NCBI GenBank assembly: GCA_045598285.1
Contig: JAZLLU010000028.1
Span: 1-59,651, forward strand
Length of the DNA: 59,651 bases
From: RGIG5612 sp045598285
GTDB lineage: Bacteria; Bacillota; Clostridia; Lachnospirales; Lachnospiraceae
Direction: 5' to 3'
The notes under the pieces are model-generated. The model was not told where the DNA came from and did no database searches. It saw only the letters and a list, made by a program, of their open reading frames with translations. A program made the position numbers and the translations under genes. Of this stretch, positions 49,831-59,540 are shown in pieces. The stretch's first letter is position 1. Every line of letters starts with the position of its first letter.

Positions 49831-50550
49831 ATGAGAAGAAGAGGCGACGCATTAATCGAAATTAAAAATGCAATAAAAGTCTATGGTGAAGATGAAGGAA
49901 GAACCGTAGCATTAAACAACGTATCACTAAAAATCAACAAAGGGGATTTCGTTGTTATACTTGGGGAATCTGGAAGTGGAAAATCTACACTGCTCAATAT
50001 GATTGGTGGAATAGATCAACTTACAAGTGGTGCGGTATATTTTAATGGAAAAAATCTTTCAGGATTTTCTGACAAAAAACTTACTATGTATAGACGAAAT
50101 GAAGTTGGATTTATTTTTCAGTTTTTTAACCTTATAAACGATTTGACGGTTTATCAAAATATTACATTAGTTCCGGGTGCTAATACAATAGAGCCGGTTG
50201 TTAACAAAATATTAAAACAGGTTGGAATATTAGACAAAAAAGATAAATTCCCAAAACAACTTTCCGGCGGGCAACAACAAAGAGTTTCAATCGCAAGAGC
50301 ACTAAACAAAAGAAATTCAATTTTGCTTTGCGATGAACCTACTGGAGCACTTGATGAAAAATCCGGTCAGGAAATATTGAGAATACTACAAGAACTAAAT
50401 CAAAAAGAAGGCAAAACTATTATTGTTGTAACTCATGCAAAGGAAATCGCATCTTTAGCAAATAAAGTTATAAAAATGAAAGATGGTAAAATAATAGAAG
50501 AGCATTCAGAAAAAAATAATGATGAAGATACACAAGAGGTTGATTGGTAA
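49831..50550 (+). CDS. ABC transporter ATP-binding protein (MacB/LolD type)
   Basis: This 239-residue ATPase has Walker A GESGSGKST, the Q-loop region FIFQFFNLINDLTVYQN, signature LSGGQQQRVSIARAL and Walker B ILLCDEPTGALDEKSG. The MacB/LolD type pairs with FtsX-like permeases. The permease gene starts on the last base of its stop codon, so the two form one transporter. GTAGGGTG precedes the ATG. The operon continues with a YhgE/Pip-like gene and a phosphoesterase lipoprotein, suggesting an envelope role such as export of lipopeptides or antimicrobial resistance. Confidence 0.92.
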   Translation: MRRRGDALIEIKNAIKVYGEDEGRTVALNNVSLKINKGDFVVILGESGSGKSTLLNMIGGIDQLTSGAVYFNGKNLSGFSDKKLTMYRRNEVGFIFQFFNLINDLTVYQNITLVPGANTIEPVVNKILKQVGILDKKDKFPKQLSGGQQQRVSIARALNKRNSILLCDEPTGALDEKSGQEILRILQELNQKEGKTIIVVTHAKEIASLANKVIKMKDGKIIEEHSEKNNDEDTQEVDW

Positions 50551-52919
50551 TGACTAGGAAATTACTTATTCCTATCATAAAAAGATATAAGGGCTTGTTT
50601 GCGTCAATGGTTATCGTGTCTGCGTTAGCCGTTGCTATGCTGACAGGTTTTACTTCTATGGTCAGCAATACGACTAAAGCCTATGAAAATTTTAAAAGTG
50701 AATATGGCATAGCCGACATAACTCTTTCAACTGACTTGATGTCAAAAAAGAATCTTGAAAGCCTAAAAAGCATAGAGGGAGTCGAGAACGTAAACGGTAG
50801 AATTGCACTACCGGCTTACTTAAAAACTGGCGAAAAAATCTCGACAGCTATGATTTGCACATACAATGAATCTGATTTTTCAAAACATTATGTAATCAAA
50901 AAAACTAAACCGAGCAAAGACTCAATCAATGTATCTCTCGAAAAGAGATATGCAGAAAATAACAACTTAAAAGTTGGCGATGAGTTTGACATGTATTTTT
51001 ATGGCACGAAAACTACATGTTTTGTTAAAGAAACAGTTTATACGCCGGAAACAATTTATGTTCTTGCCAACAAATTTATGAAGCCAGACAACACAGGCTT
51101 TGGTTATGCGTTCTTGTCAGATGACGATTATGCAAAAGTTATTAAAGAAGTAAGTAAAGAAAATTTTGAAATAGCAATTACTGATATGATGGATGGTCTG
51201 GTTAGAAATGGAGTGACAAGGTATTCTAACCAGGTTCTTGTTACATGTACCGCAGGCAGTGACGTTGATACTGTAATTAGCAAATGCAAAGATTTGCTTG
51301 GTCAAAAAATGATAAGCGAAATGAGCTTTGAAGATTCACCAACGGCTAATTATATGGTTAAATTTACAAATACATTCAGTCGTCTTGCAATCGTATTGCC
51401 TGCATTTTTCTATTTAGTAATGCTAATAATAATTAGTATTTTCTTAAATCAAATAGTTCTTTATCTCACTACAGATATTGGAACGATGTGCGCACTAGGA
51501 GTTGCAAAATCAGACATTACAAAATTGCTTTCTATGTTTGCTTTAAGTATGTCCTGTGCAGCATTAATAGTAGGATATGCAATTGGAAAAATTCTCTCAA
51601 TAATTGGGGCAATATTCTTTGAAGATATTTATCAAATTCCTAATATCCCGATAAACTTAAATATTACGCTGATTATTGTTGCAATAGTTATGACAACAAT
51701 AGTTGGACAAATAGCAGTTTTGATTGCGTCTAGAAGAGTATTAAAAATCACACCAAAAGATGCAATGATTAATAATGAAACAAACAAAGCTAGTGTTCCA
51801 AAATTTTTAAGCAAACGACTAGAAAAAGCAAAGACAAACACAGCGCTTAATTTCAATATAGTATTTCATAATCCTAGAAGAATAATCGCATCGATTTTTT
51901 GCGTAATTGCAGTAACGGCAATTATGGTTTTTGCAATATGTTTTGAAACAAGCGAAGATATTTCTGTTGCGCAGGTAACGAATGGCTCTTACGACTTTGA
52001 TCTTCATTACCTTTGTGCTGATGACGAAAGCGATCAAACGTATAATAAATTATCCAAATTAGAAGGAATAGACAAAATTGAAAAAATACATTACGCAACT
52101 TTGAAGATGAAAAATGCAGACAAGGAAATAGAAATGAATGTTTGCGGAATGCAAGAAGGATGTACAATGTTTAAACTTCCTGATGAAAAAGGAAAGCTTG
52201 GCAATGTAAATATTAAAGGAAAAGGTATATGGCTTAACAAAGATTACGCAGAACAATTAAATGTTAATGTAGGCGATAGCATTGAGATAAATGGGATGCA
52301 AATAAAGGTAAATGGCTTAGCTTATCAATATCTCGAAAAAATATCAGCGATGAGTGATGAACAACTTTTTGCTCTTACAAGTGATTACCAAACTGGATAT
52401 ATGATGAATGTTTCTGATAGAAGTGCATTGGATAATTATGTTTTAAGGAAAAGCCAGGCAAGTGTTATTAATGAAATTAAAGATATAAAAAATGATTTAA
52501 ATACAAGACTTAGAGGCGCGAACCTTATGATTTCAATAGTTATTCTTTTTGCAATTATAATGAGCATAATCATAATAACTATGATGACACAAGCTTCTAT
52601 AATAGAACAAAAACGATTAATAAGTACAATGCGAACATTAGGATTTTCAATAGAAGATATTTCAATTATGTGGCTTAAACAAGAAGCAATATTCTTCGCT
52701 ATCGGAACGGTGATAGGTTTTCCTCTTGGATTATATGCTGAAAAAATTGCAAACAAGATGCTTATAAATGATTCGTGGAGTTTTCCGTTTATTTGCACTG
52801 TTTGGGATGTGTTAATTGTTATCGGATTTGTTGCACTCGTTTTATTTGTGGCACACTTCCTTTCGATTAAATTGATTAAAAAGTGGAATCTTGCCGATAA
52901 CATGAGAAGCAGAGAGTAG
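50550..52919 (+). CDS. FtsX-like ABC permease
   Basis: This 789-residue permease has an N-terminal helix (about 15-38) and an extracellular domain, then three helices with an FtsX core (about 275-400). A second extracellular domain (about 455-640) and a C-terminal FtsX core with three helices ending FVALVLFVAHFLSIKL complete it. This is a fused, two-core permease. The ATG at 50550 shares a base with the ATPase stop; a TTG two codons earlier is possible. It works with the ATPase before it as a mechanotransmission-type transporter. Confidence 0.88.
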   Translation: MTRKLLIPIIKRYKGLFASMVIVSALAVAMLTGFTSMVSNTTKAYENFKSEYGIADITLSTDLMSKKNLESLKSIEGVENVNGRIALPAYLKTGEKISTAMICTYNESDFSKHYVIKKTKPSKDSINVSLEKRYAENNNLKVGDEFDMYFYGTKTTCFVKETVYTPETIYVLANKFMKPDNTGFGYAFLSDDDYAKVIKEVSKENFEIAITDMMDGLVRNGVTRYSNQVLVTCTAGSDVDTVISKCKDLLGQKMISEMSFEDSPTANYMVKFTNTFSRLAIVLPAFFYLVMLIIISIFLNQIVLYLTTDIGTMCALGVAKSDITKLLSMFALSMSCAALIVGYAIGKILSIIGAIFFEDIYQIPNIPINLNITLIIVAIVMTTIVGQIAVLIASRRVLKITPKDAMINNETNKASVPKFLSKRLEKAKTNTALNFNIVFHNPRRIIASIFCVIAVTAIMVFAICFETSEDISVAQVTNGSYDFDLHYLCADDESDQTYNKLSKLEGIDKIEKIHYATLKMKNADKEIEMNVCGMQEGCTMFKLPDEKGKLGNVNIKGKGIWLNKDYAEQLNVNVGDSIEINGMQIKVNGLAYQYLEKISAMSDEQLFALTSDYQTGYMMNVSDRSALDNYVLRKSQASVINEIKDIKNDLNTRLRGANLMISIVILFAIIMSIIIITMMTQASIIEQKRLISTMRTLGFSIEDISIMWLKQEAIFFAIGTVIGFPLGLYAEKIANKMLINDSWSFPFICTVWDVLIVIGFVALVLFVAHFLSIKLIKKWNLADNMRSRE

Positions 52920-52985
52920 AAGGTTGAATTAAGATCTATAGTATAGTAAAATTAATACCCCTATTTAAAAATAAGAGGTAAAAAA

Positions 52986-55088
52986 TTGTTTAAAAAGATT
53001 TTGCCAAAAAAATTAATAGAGAAATTTGACCAAAACAAGGCGAAACATGTCTTGAAAAAGAGGGTTAGCGATGCACGTATTAATATGCTTGTTGAACGTG
53101 CTGTTTTTTATGGATATAAACCTTTTAATTTTAGAAAATTTTGTTTTAAGGTGGCAAAAGTTTTAATTGGACCTGTTTGCGCTTTGAGTTTGGCAATAAT
53201 ACTTTTTGCCGCCACATTTTTTGGTGCAAATATAACTCTTGGTGATGAAAATGCAAACCAAGAGCCTTTTGCAATTAATGAATATAACGCAATTAATGCG
53301 AAAAATAAAAATGAGATGGTTATAGGTAGCGCTGATGCTAACGGCCTTGTTTATGAAATAAAAGATAGAGTTATTCTTTCGGGAGTGGATGAACATTCAG
53401 CATACACAAAAGATAAAACAAATCTCACCGATATTGAAAACATTAGTGGCGATGAAAAACTTGAGATGCATGACGGATATGTTTATTTCGAAAACAAAAA
53501 CAAGGACATTATGTACGAAGGAACTAGCAAAGAGAAAATGCCAGTCGGCGTTAGCGTTTCGTATTACTTAGATGGCAAAAAAGTCTCTCCAGATAAAATC
53601 GCTGGAAAGAGTGGTCATGTAATCATTCGCTTTGATTATACAAATAGTACACTTTATACCGAATATGTTCCTTATATTGCAATGAGTGCAGTTGTTTTAG
53701 ATGCAGAAAAATTCAGCAATATAAAAACTAACGCAAATGTAATAAGCACTGGCTATAACGTTTTGGCTTATGGCGGAACAATTCCAGGCTTTAAGGAATA
53801 TATCACTCAAAATGGTCACGGTGATATCAATATTGATGTAGACAACTATGTTCAAATAGAAGCAGATACAACAAATTTCTCAATTGATTATACATACACA
53901 ATTTTCACGCAAGGATTTTCTAAATTGATAAAAGATGAAACGCTAAATCAAATAGATAGCGCTAGCAAAGTTTCTTCGATTGATATTCCAACAGACCAAA
54001 TTACAACATATATTTCAGAAATTCTTGATGGAACGGATGTTTTTGCTGATGCGATGAAAAAACTCGAAGAAGGCTCAGAAAAATTAACTGATGCATCTGG
54101 TAAGGTTGCGATTGGCTCTGCAGAATTAAAAGATGGAGCAAAAGATCTTTCAAATGGAATTAGAAGTTTAGCAGATGGTGCAGCAATGTTGGCAGATGGC
54201 TCTAAAGAAGCTGTAAGTGGCGCAGATGAATTAGTAGAAGGTGCAGGAGAATATAAAACAGGATTAGATGATTATGCTCAAGGCGTAAAAGATTTGAATG
54301 AAGGAATTGCTGAACTTAATTCAAAATTAACTTTTATGCCGGGCCTTTCAAATACATTAAAAGAGATTGCTGAATTTTTAAGCGATGTAGAAAATTTCAC
54401 GGAAATTATTTCTTCGTACAGCGAAGTTATTAATGCAGCAATAGAAAATTCTTATTTAGCAGATGATAATGAAACGGCACAGAAGTTACAATCTCTTCTA
54501 TCGGAACTTTCATCAGATGGATTTTTCATGACAAATATGCATTCGATAGTTACACGAATTGCAGATATGCTTTATGAAATCGCAGATGAAGTTGATGCAC
54601 TATATGGAGCGGCAACTAAGATAGGCGAAGGATCACAAAAACTTGCTGACTCATCAGATGATTTAAAACAAGCTTATGGAGACTTGCATACAGGCGTGAC
54701 GAAACTAGGCGATGGCATTAATAAAATGGATGAAAATATTACAGGACTTAACGCAGCCTCGGAAGATGCAGCTGATGGAGCCGAAACAATAGCAATAGGC
54801 AGTGCAAATGTAAGCGAAGCCGTAAATCAATTGGACGTAGGTATCAACGATTTAAGCAACGGCATTAAAGATGTTAACAAGGGTTTTGCTGAATTTAGAA
54901 AAGGAATTTTAAATCTTAAGTCAATAAAAATTGGCGGAAGCATTTACACAAAATCAGATAATTTGAGATATCTAATAAACAGAATAAAACAAATGAAACA
55001 ATCCGATGGAAAATATTTTTCATTCAGCGGGGCGGATGCAAATATTACTGGCGAAACCACCTATGTAATTAAAACAGACGGATTTTAA
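52986..55088 (+). CDS. YhgE/Pip-like membrane protein with heptad repeats
   Basis: In this 700-residue protein, a basic cytoplasmic N-terminus is followed by one membrane helix (about 57-80) and a large extracellular part. From about 355 onward it has long X-x-G-A/S-x-x-L repeats (KLTDASGKVAIGSAELKDGA and similar), a hallmark of YhgE/Pip and related exporters. Classical YhgE has a C-terminal set of membrane helices; this protein ends without them. The start codon is TTG, with AGAGGT eight bases upstream. It lies between the ABC permease and the phosphoesterase and probably works with the transporter. Confidence 0.75.
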   Translation: MFKKILPKKLIEKFDQNKAKHVLKKRVSDARINMLVERAVFYGYKPFNFRKFCFKVAKVLIGPVCALSLAIILFAATFFGANITLGDENANQEPFAINEYNAINAKNKNEMVIGSADANGLVYEIKDRVILSGVDEHSAYTKDKTNLTDIENISGDEKLEMHDGYVYFENKNKDIMYEGTSKEKMPVGVSVSYYLDGKKVSPDKIAGKSGHVIIRFDYTNSTLYTEYVPYIAMSAVVLDAEKFSNIKTNANVISTGYNVLAYGGTIPGFKEYITQNGHGDINIDVDNYVQIEADTTNFSIDYTYTIFTQGFSKLIKDETLNQIDSASKVSSIDIPTDQITTYISEILDGTDVFADAMKKLEEGSEKLTDASGKVAIGSAELKDGAKDLSNGIRSLADGAAMLADGSKEAVSGADELVEGAGEYKTGLDDYAQGVKDLNEGIAELNSKLTFMPGLSNTLKEIAEFLSDVENFTEIISSYSEVINAAIENSYLADDNETAQKLQSLLSELSSDGFFMTNMHSIVTRIADMLYEIADEVDALYGAATKIGEGSQKLADSSDDLKQAYGDLHTGVTKLGDGINKMDENITGLNAASEDAADGAETIAIGSANVSEAVNQLDVGINDLSNGIKDVNKGFAEFRKGILNLKSIKIGGSIYTKSDNLRYLINRIKQMKQSDGKYFSFSGADANITGETTYVIKTDGF

Positions 55089-55110
55089 AAAATAAAAAGG
55101 GGAAGGAAAC

Positions 55111-56115
55111 ATGAAGAACAAAAAAATTTTTCTGGTGCTTATAGCCGTTTCTCTTTGCGCAGCATTACTTTGTGGCTGCTCATATAAACAAAAGAGATAT
55201 AAACCAGAAGATTACATTCTTGAAGTTGAATACAAAAAAGATTTCAAAATTCTTCAACTTAACGATATCCATTTAGCAAACAAAGATAATCGAAGAGAAC
55301 AGTACGATTATCTTGACGGAACAATCAAGGCCGCAGACCCAGACATGATTATTATGTGTGGCGATTTGTTTACATTTGCAGATAAGACAGTTGCGTTAGA
55401 ACTTTTTGATTTTATTGATAGCTATGGTGTTCCATGGACTCTTACATTTGGTAACCATGACGAGCAATGCTATTTCCCAATTGATTGGGTAACAAATGTG
55501 CTTAATAATTATGGTTCTAATTGTGTGTTTAAGGATATCCAAGATGATGACGTTTTTGGTAATTCTAACTTTGCAATCAACTTAATGGAAGGATCAAAGA
55601 TTAAAAAACAAATTATCATGATTGATAGTAACCGTTATAATTACGGTGAATATATCGGTTATGATTATATTAAACAAGACCAAATTGATTGGTACGAAAG
55701 AATTGTAAATTACACAACAAAGCAAAATGATGGACAAACAGTTAAGTCTTTAGCTTTCTTCCATATACCACTTCCAGAGTTTGACACTGCATGGAACGAA
55801 GCATCTCACGGTGGAAGTATAGACACAGAATATATTTCTGGCCAACAAGGTGAAGATACATGCTGCCCACAAATCAATTCAGGTCTTTTTGATAAGATGC
55901 TTGAACTTGGTTCAACAGAAGGTGTCTTTGTTGCACATGATCACAAATCTGATTATATAGTTAAATACAAAGGAATCATTTTGGCATACGGTGTAAATTC
56001 AACAGATAGAATTTATTATACTGACGGACTTATCGGCGGACGTGTTATCACAATATGCGATGACGGAAGTTTGGAGTTTAATGATATTTTACATTCTTAT
56101 GAGGAGGTTAAATAA
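55111..56115 (+). CDS. calcineurin-like metallophosphoesterase lipoprotein
   Basis: This 334-residue protein has a lipoprotein signal peptide (LCAALLCGC, Cys at about 23). The metallophosphoesterase motifs are in order: LNDIHL, IIMCGDLF, TFGNHDEQ, FFHIPLPEF and VAHDHKSD. All metal ligands are present. It cleaves phosphate esters outside the cell; the substrate could be a nucleotide, sugar or lipid phosphate. GGGGAAGG precedes the ATG. The next membrane protein starts on the last base of its stop, so the two are coupled. Confidence 0.88.
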   Translation: MKNKKIFLVLIAVSLCAALLCGCSYKQKRYKPEDYILEVEYKKDFKILQLNDIHLANKDNRREQYDYLDGTIKAADPDMIIMCGDLFTFADKTVALELFDFIDSYGVPWTLTFGNHDEQCYFPIDWVTNVLNNYGSNCVFKDIQDDDVFGNSNFAINLMEGSKIKKQIIMIDSNRYNYGEYIGYDYIKQDQIDWYERIVNYTTKQNDGQTVKSLAFFHIPLPEFDTAWNEASHGGSIDTEYISGQQGEDTCCPQINSGLFDKMLELGSTEGVFVAHDHKSDYIVKYKGIILAYGVNSTDRIYYTDGLIGGRVITICDDGSLEFNDILHSYEEVK

Positions 56116-57017
56116 TGAAGAAGACAAGAAATATTATAGTTCTTATTGCATTAATACTCGTTGGCTCATTCGTTACATTTTATACATCTAACCTCATCAT
56201 GAGCGATGTATCAAATATGTTTTATGGAGTACATAATGCTGACTGCATAGCAAGTTTGCCAGGATTTTTGTTTGCTGTTGAATTTGTTGCAGTAACAATC
56301 TATTTTTTGCGAGTAACAAGAAGAAATCAATATAAAAAGAAAACAACACTCTTATATCTTAAGTATCTTCTTTCACTTTCGATAATAGGTTTTCTTTCGT
56401 CATTTTTCGCTGGCTTTGTAGTTTATGATTCAATTCTTGCACCTTATCCATTTCCAGGTTACACATTGCTTGGAATTATCGTGCATGCATTAATCATAGT
56501 TGGCTCAATAATAGGAATTATCAAGGTAAAGAAAACACCAGACGATACAGAAAAAAGAAGAATTGACTTTGGATATGTTGTTTATTCAATAGCAATCTTT
56601 GTTATTATATTCATCACATATAATCGTTTAGGAGCTTTGATGTGGGGCGTTACATATATCCAGGTAAGTTCACTTTGGCTTACATTCCCATTCTATTTAT
56701 CATTGCTCTTACCACTTGCGTTGATGATTCATATACTCCTTTATTTCTACGGAGTATTTAATAAAAGACCTGTTGTTGCGATTGTTTACGATGTTATTTT
56801 CCTTATTGTAAACGTTATGTTAGGAACGGCAGTTTTTTGGATCGGCGCAGTTAATACCGCTTTTATTTCTGCTATTTCTCCAGCGCTTTCACTTGAAAGA
56901 CTTTGGACAAAGCCAGTAGATAATATAATCCATTTCGTAGTATTGTTGTTTATAGGTCTATATTGTTTGTATCTCTCAATTAAACTTTACAACAAAAAGA
57001 AAAAAGGATTAATTTAA
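56115..57017 (+). CDS. polytopic membrane protein of unknown function
   Basis: This 300-residue protein has about seven or eight membrane helices spread evenly from residue 6 to 292 (for example IIVLIALILVGSFVTFYTSN and FVVLLFIGLYCLYLSIKLY). The N-terminal loops are short and the C-terminus is basic (NKKKKGLI). No family is recognised. GAGGAGG lies inside the end of the phosphoesterase gene. It is last in the ABC/YhgE/phosphoesterase operon, before a terminator. Confidence 0.7.
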   Translation: MKKTRNIIVLIALILVGSFVTFYTSNLIMSDVSNMFYGVHNADCIASLPGFLFAVEFVAVTIYFLRVTRRNQYKKKTTLLYLKYLLSLSIIGFLSSFFAGFVVYDSILAPYPFPGYTLLGIIVHALIIVGSIIGIIKVKKTPDDTEKRRIDFGYVVYSIAIFVIIFITYNRLGALMWGVTYIQVSSLWLTFPFYLSLLLPLALMIHILLYFYGVFNKRPVVAIVYDVIFLIVNVMLGTAVFWIGAVNTAFISAISPALSLERLWTKPVDNIIHFVVLLFIGLYCLYLSIKLYNKKKKGLI

Positions 57018-57035
57018 TAAAGCAATATAAATTAA

Positions 57036-57064
57036 AAGTGCTCGCTGAAGGCGGGCACTATTTT
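57036..57064 (+). terminator. terminator after the membrane protein gene
   Basis: AGTGCTCGC (57037-57045), loop TGAAG, GCGGGCACT (57051-57059), then ATTTT. Confidence 0.7.
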
Positions 57065-57078
57065 CGAGGGGACTTGAT

Positions 57079-57945
57079 ATGATTACTGAAAAACTTAACT
57101 TGTTAAAATATGAAGTACCAGAAAGTTGGTATGAGAACGTTTACCATGACAAAAAAGAATGCTGCAGTTCGGCACGTTCATTTAATATTTTGCATGAAGA
57201 AAAACCAAAAGAGTGTTGGCTTTTTATTCATGGCTACAGAGGTTATCCGGGTGAGTTGGTTCGCCCAGCAATAGACCTTTATGAGTTGGGATATGATATT
57301 TATGTGCCACGACTTCCGGGCCACGGAACATGTCACGAAGACTTTGAAAAATCTCATGGAAAAGATTGGATGACTCTTTCAAAAAATGCTTTAGAAGATT
57401 TAAAGGGCAAGTATGAAAAGGTTCATCTTTTAGGACATTCAATGGGAACATCTATCTGCGCTATTTTAGGTTGTGACGACCCAAAGGTTGGAAAAATTGT
57501 TTACGCATGTCTTAGTTTTGAAAATAAAGAGATGCCACTTCCTGCGAGATTGATGCTTAGATTTCTTTCTGTATTCACACCGAAGGTGCATTGCAAATGG
57601 CACGCTAGCAGTAAGTACCATCAGCACTATGAAGGAGCACCTTGCGACGAACTTTACCTCGGAAACGAATATTGGCAATATTATTTTACGAAGCAATTGA
57701 TTGATTATTATAAGATTATGAAAACGGCTTTAAAGACTGTAGAAGAATTCCCACATGAGCACCTTGTAATCTTCCCATCGAAGGACCACATAATAACAGA
57801 GCCTTCAGTTGAACTTATGAAAAAGGCAATTGGTAATAAGGCTAATGTCGTAAAAGTAGAAAATGGAACACATTCGATTTTCTATGATAAAGATCCAATA
57901 GCAGAAGAAACAGCCGTCCAAGCAATTTTAGAATTTGCAAAATAA
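57079..57945 (+). CDS. alpha/beta hydrolase
   Basis: In this 288-residue protein, WLFIHGYRGYPGELVRPAID and YDIYVPRLPGHGTCHED are followed by the nucleophile elbow LLGHSMGTS (Ser). The late motifs LVIFPSKDHIITEPSVEL (Asp) and VENGTHSIFYD (His) complete the triad. It resembles monoacylglycerol or carboxylic ester hydrolases. No signal peptide is present, so it is cytoplasmic. GAGGGGAC precedes the ATG. It is a lone gene between two terminators. Confidence 0.85.
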   Translation: MITEKLNLLKYEVPESWYENVYHDKKECCSSARSFNILHEEKPKECWLFIHGYRGYPGELVRPAIDLYELGYDIYVPRLPGHGTCHEDFEKSHGKDWMTLSKNALEDLKGKYEKVHLLGHSMGTSICAILGCDDPKVGKIVYACLSFENKEMPLPARLMLRFLSVFTPKVHCKWHASSKYHQHYEGAPCDELYLGNEYWQYYFTKQLIDYYKIMKTALKTVEEFPHEHLVIFPSKDHIITEPSVELMKKAIGNKANVVKVENGTHSIFYDKDPIAEETAVQAILEFAK

Positions 57946-57951
57946 TAAAAT

Positions 57952-57979
57952 AAAATCTCGCTTTATGCGAGATTTTTTA
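57952..57979. terminator. bidirectional terminator between hydrolase and EamA genes
   Basis: AAAATCTCGC (57952-57961), loop TTTAT, GCGAGATTTT (57967-57976), with T runs on both sides. Confidence 0.9.
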
Positions 57980-57981
57980 TA

Positions 57982-58875
57982 TCATGTTTTCTTTTCTTTT
58001 TTCTCAATGGCAGTCGGTACTAAGCCATAAAGTCCAACGCCAAATATAACAATTATCGAACCTATTATCGCAAGCAACCCCATTTTTTCTCCGCAAAAAA
58101 TTGCTACAGGGATAGGATTGAAAATCGGTTCTATGCAAAGAAGCAAAGAAGCTTCCACTTTATCTATCATTTTTATTCCAATAGAGAACAAAAGATTTGC
58201 AAGAGCATATTGGAAGATTCCTAAAATTAAAATCCAAATAATATTTGTCTTGTCAAAACTTGGCAAAGGACCAGCTAATACTATAGGAAGACAGACACAA
58301 AAACTAAGAGCATTGCTTAATATTAAACTTCCGTTTCCGTCAACTTCCTGCCCGTTCATTAAAATTATTTGTCCTGCATAAGTTATGCCCGAAAGCAAAG
58401 CTAAAATATTTCCCAAGACATGAGTCATATCAATCGAGTCTAGGAATGAAAGCACGCATCCTCCAAATACGAGAAGCGTTAAAATTATTTCACTGATTCT
58501 TGCCTTTCTCTTTTGGAAAATAATTGCGTAAAGAAAAACAAAAATCGGCGCAACATACTGAAGAACGATTGCGGTTCCGGCTGTTGTAAGTTTAATCGAT
58601 TGAACATAAAGGATACTCGTTATTGTTATAGATAAAGTTGCTAAAACATTTGTTTTAGTCAATTTGATTTTCAAGATTTCATTAAGCTGAATTTTCGGAT
58701 CAGCTTTTTTCATAGTAACGATTCTAAAAATGTAAAGCACAATTAAAGAAATAATTGCACGAGCACAAATAATAGCAGGAGTGCTCCAAGTAATTGATTT
58801 GACGCAAACGCCCGTTAGCCCCCAAAGAAGTGCAGTAATTATTATAATTGTTCTTCCTTTTCCTCTCGCGCTCAT
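57982..58875 (-). CDS. EamA family (DMT superfamily) transporter
   Basis: This 297-residue protein has ten predicted membrane helices in two EamA repeats. The first repeat has LLWGLTGVCVKSITWSTPAI and TTAGTAIVLQYVAPIFVFLYA. The second has IGIKMIDKVEASLLLCIEPI, with the conserved P of each repeat. Members export amino acids, metabolites or drugs; the substrate is unknown. The C-terminus is short and basic (AIEKKEKKT). It converges on the hydrolase gene. A weak Shine-Dalgarno-like AGCGCGAG region cannot fix the start firmly. Confidence 0.88.
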   Translation of the reverse strand: MSARGKGRTIIIITALLWGLTGVCVKSITWSTPAIICARAIISLIVLYIFRIVTMKKADPKIQLNEILKIKLTKTNVLATLSITITSILYVQSIKLTTAGTAIVLQYVAPIFVFLYAIIFQKRKARISEIILTLLVFGGCVLSFLDSIDMTHVLGNILALLSGITYAGQIILMNGQEVDGNGSLILSNALSFCVCLPIVLAGPLPSFDKTNIIWILILGIFQYALANLLFSIGIKMIDKVEASLLLCIEPIFNPIPVAIFCGEKMGLLAIIGSIIVIFGVGLYGLVPTAIEKKEKKT

Positions 58876-58964
58876 GTTCCGTATTTTACCACAAACTAAT
58901 TCAATTAGTGCATAATAAATTTATAAGTGATAAAATAATAAAAATAATTTTTTGGAGGCGAAAC

Positions 58965-59438
58965 ATGAGCATCGAAAAAGCAAAAGCATATTTAAGAGAA
59001 GTTGGTTTTGAAGATAGAGTAATGGAGTTTGAAGTTTCTAGTGCGACAGTAGAACTCGCTGCTAAGGCTGCGAATGTTTTGCCAGCGCAAATAGCAAAGT
59101 CTCTTACATTTAAGGTTGATGAAAAACCGGTAATGATTCTTTGTGCAGGTGACACCAAAATAGATAACTCTAAATATAAAGGAAAGTTTAGCTGCAAAGC
59201 CACAATGCTTTCGCCAGAAGAAGTTGATAATTTAATTGGGCATTCAATTGGAGGCGTTTGTCCATTCGGAATTAACGAGGGAGTAGATGTATATTTAGAT
59301 GAATCGTTAAAACGTTTTGAATATATTTATCCAGCTTGCGGAAACAGCCAAAGCGCAGTAAAACTTACACCTGAAGAACTCGGACAAATATCAAAATTTA
59401 AGGAGTGGATTGACGTTTGTAAACTAAGAGAAGAGTAG
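58965..59438 (+). CDS. YbaK/EbsC-family aminoacyl-tRNA deacylase
   Basis: This 157-residue protein has the YbaK fold: MEFEVSSATVELAAKAANVL, IAKSLTFKVDEKPVMILCAG with the catalytic-type Lys, and GHSIGGVCPFGINEGVDVYLDE (as adjoining motifs). Family members remove misacylated amino acids from tRNA-Pro or tRNA-Cys. The ATG at 58965 has TTGGAGGCG upstream; a longer frame to 58848 adds 39 residues from the intergenic region and is rejected. It is a lone gene followed by a strong terminator. Confidence 0.88.
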   Translation: MSIEKAKAYLREVGFEDRVMEFEVSSATVELAAKAANVLPAQIAKSLTFKVDEKPVMILCAGDTKIDNSKYKGKFSCKATMLSPEEVDNLIGHSIGGVCPFGINEGVDVYLDESLKRFEYIYPACGNSQSAVKLTPEELGQISKFKEWIDVCKLREE

Positions 59439-59467
59439 TATATAGTTGAGTATAAATTATCAGTAAA

Positions 59468-59508
59468 AATCTGCCCTGAAGCGAAAAGAAACAGGGCAGA
59501 ATTTTTTT
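59468..59508 (+). terminator. Rho-independent terminator after the YbaK gene
   Basis: TCTGCCCTG (59470-59478) pairs perfectly with CAGGGCAGA (59492-59500), then ATTTTTTT. Confidence 0.92.
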
Positions 59509-59540
59509 GAATATTTTTTAAAAAAAGTTTAAAAAAGTAA

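Noticed and set aside
51922..52903. Several minus-strand ORFs inside the FtsX-like permease gene
   Set aside because: They are shadow frames of a well-supported gene, without Shine-Dalgarno sites or protein-like composition.
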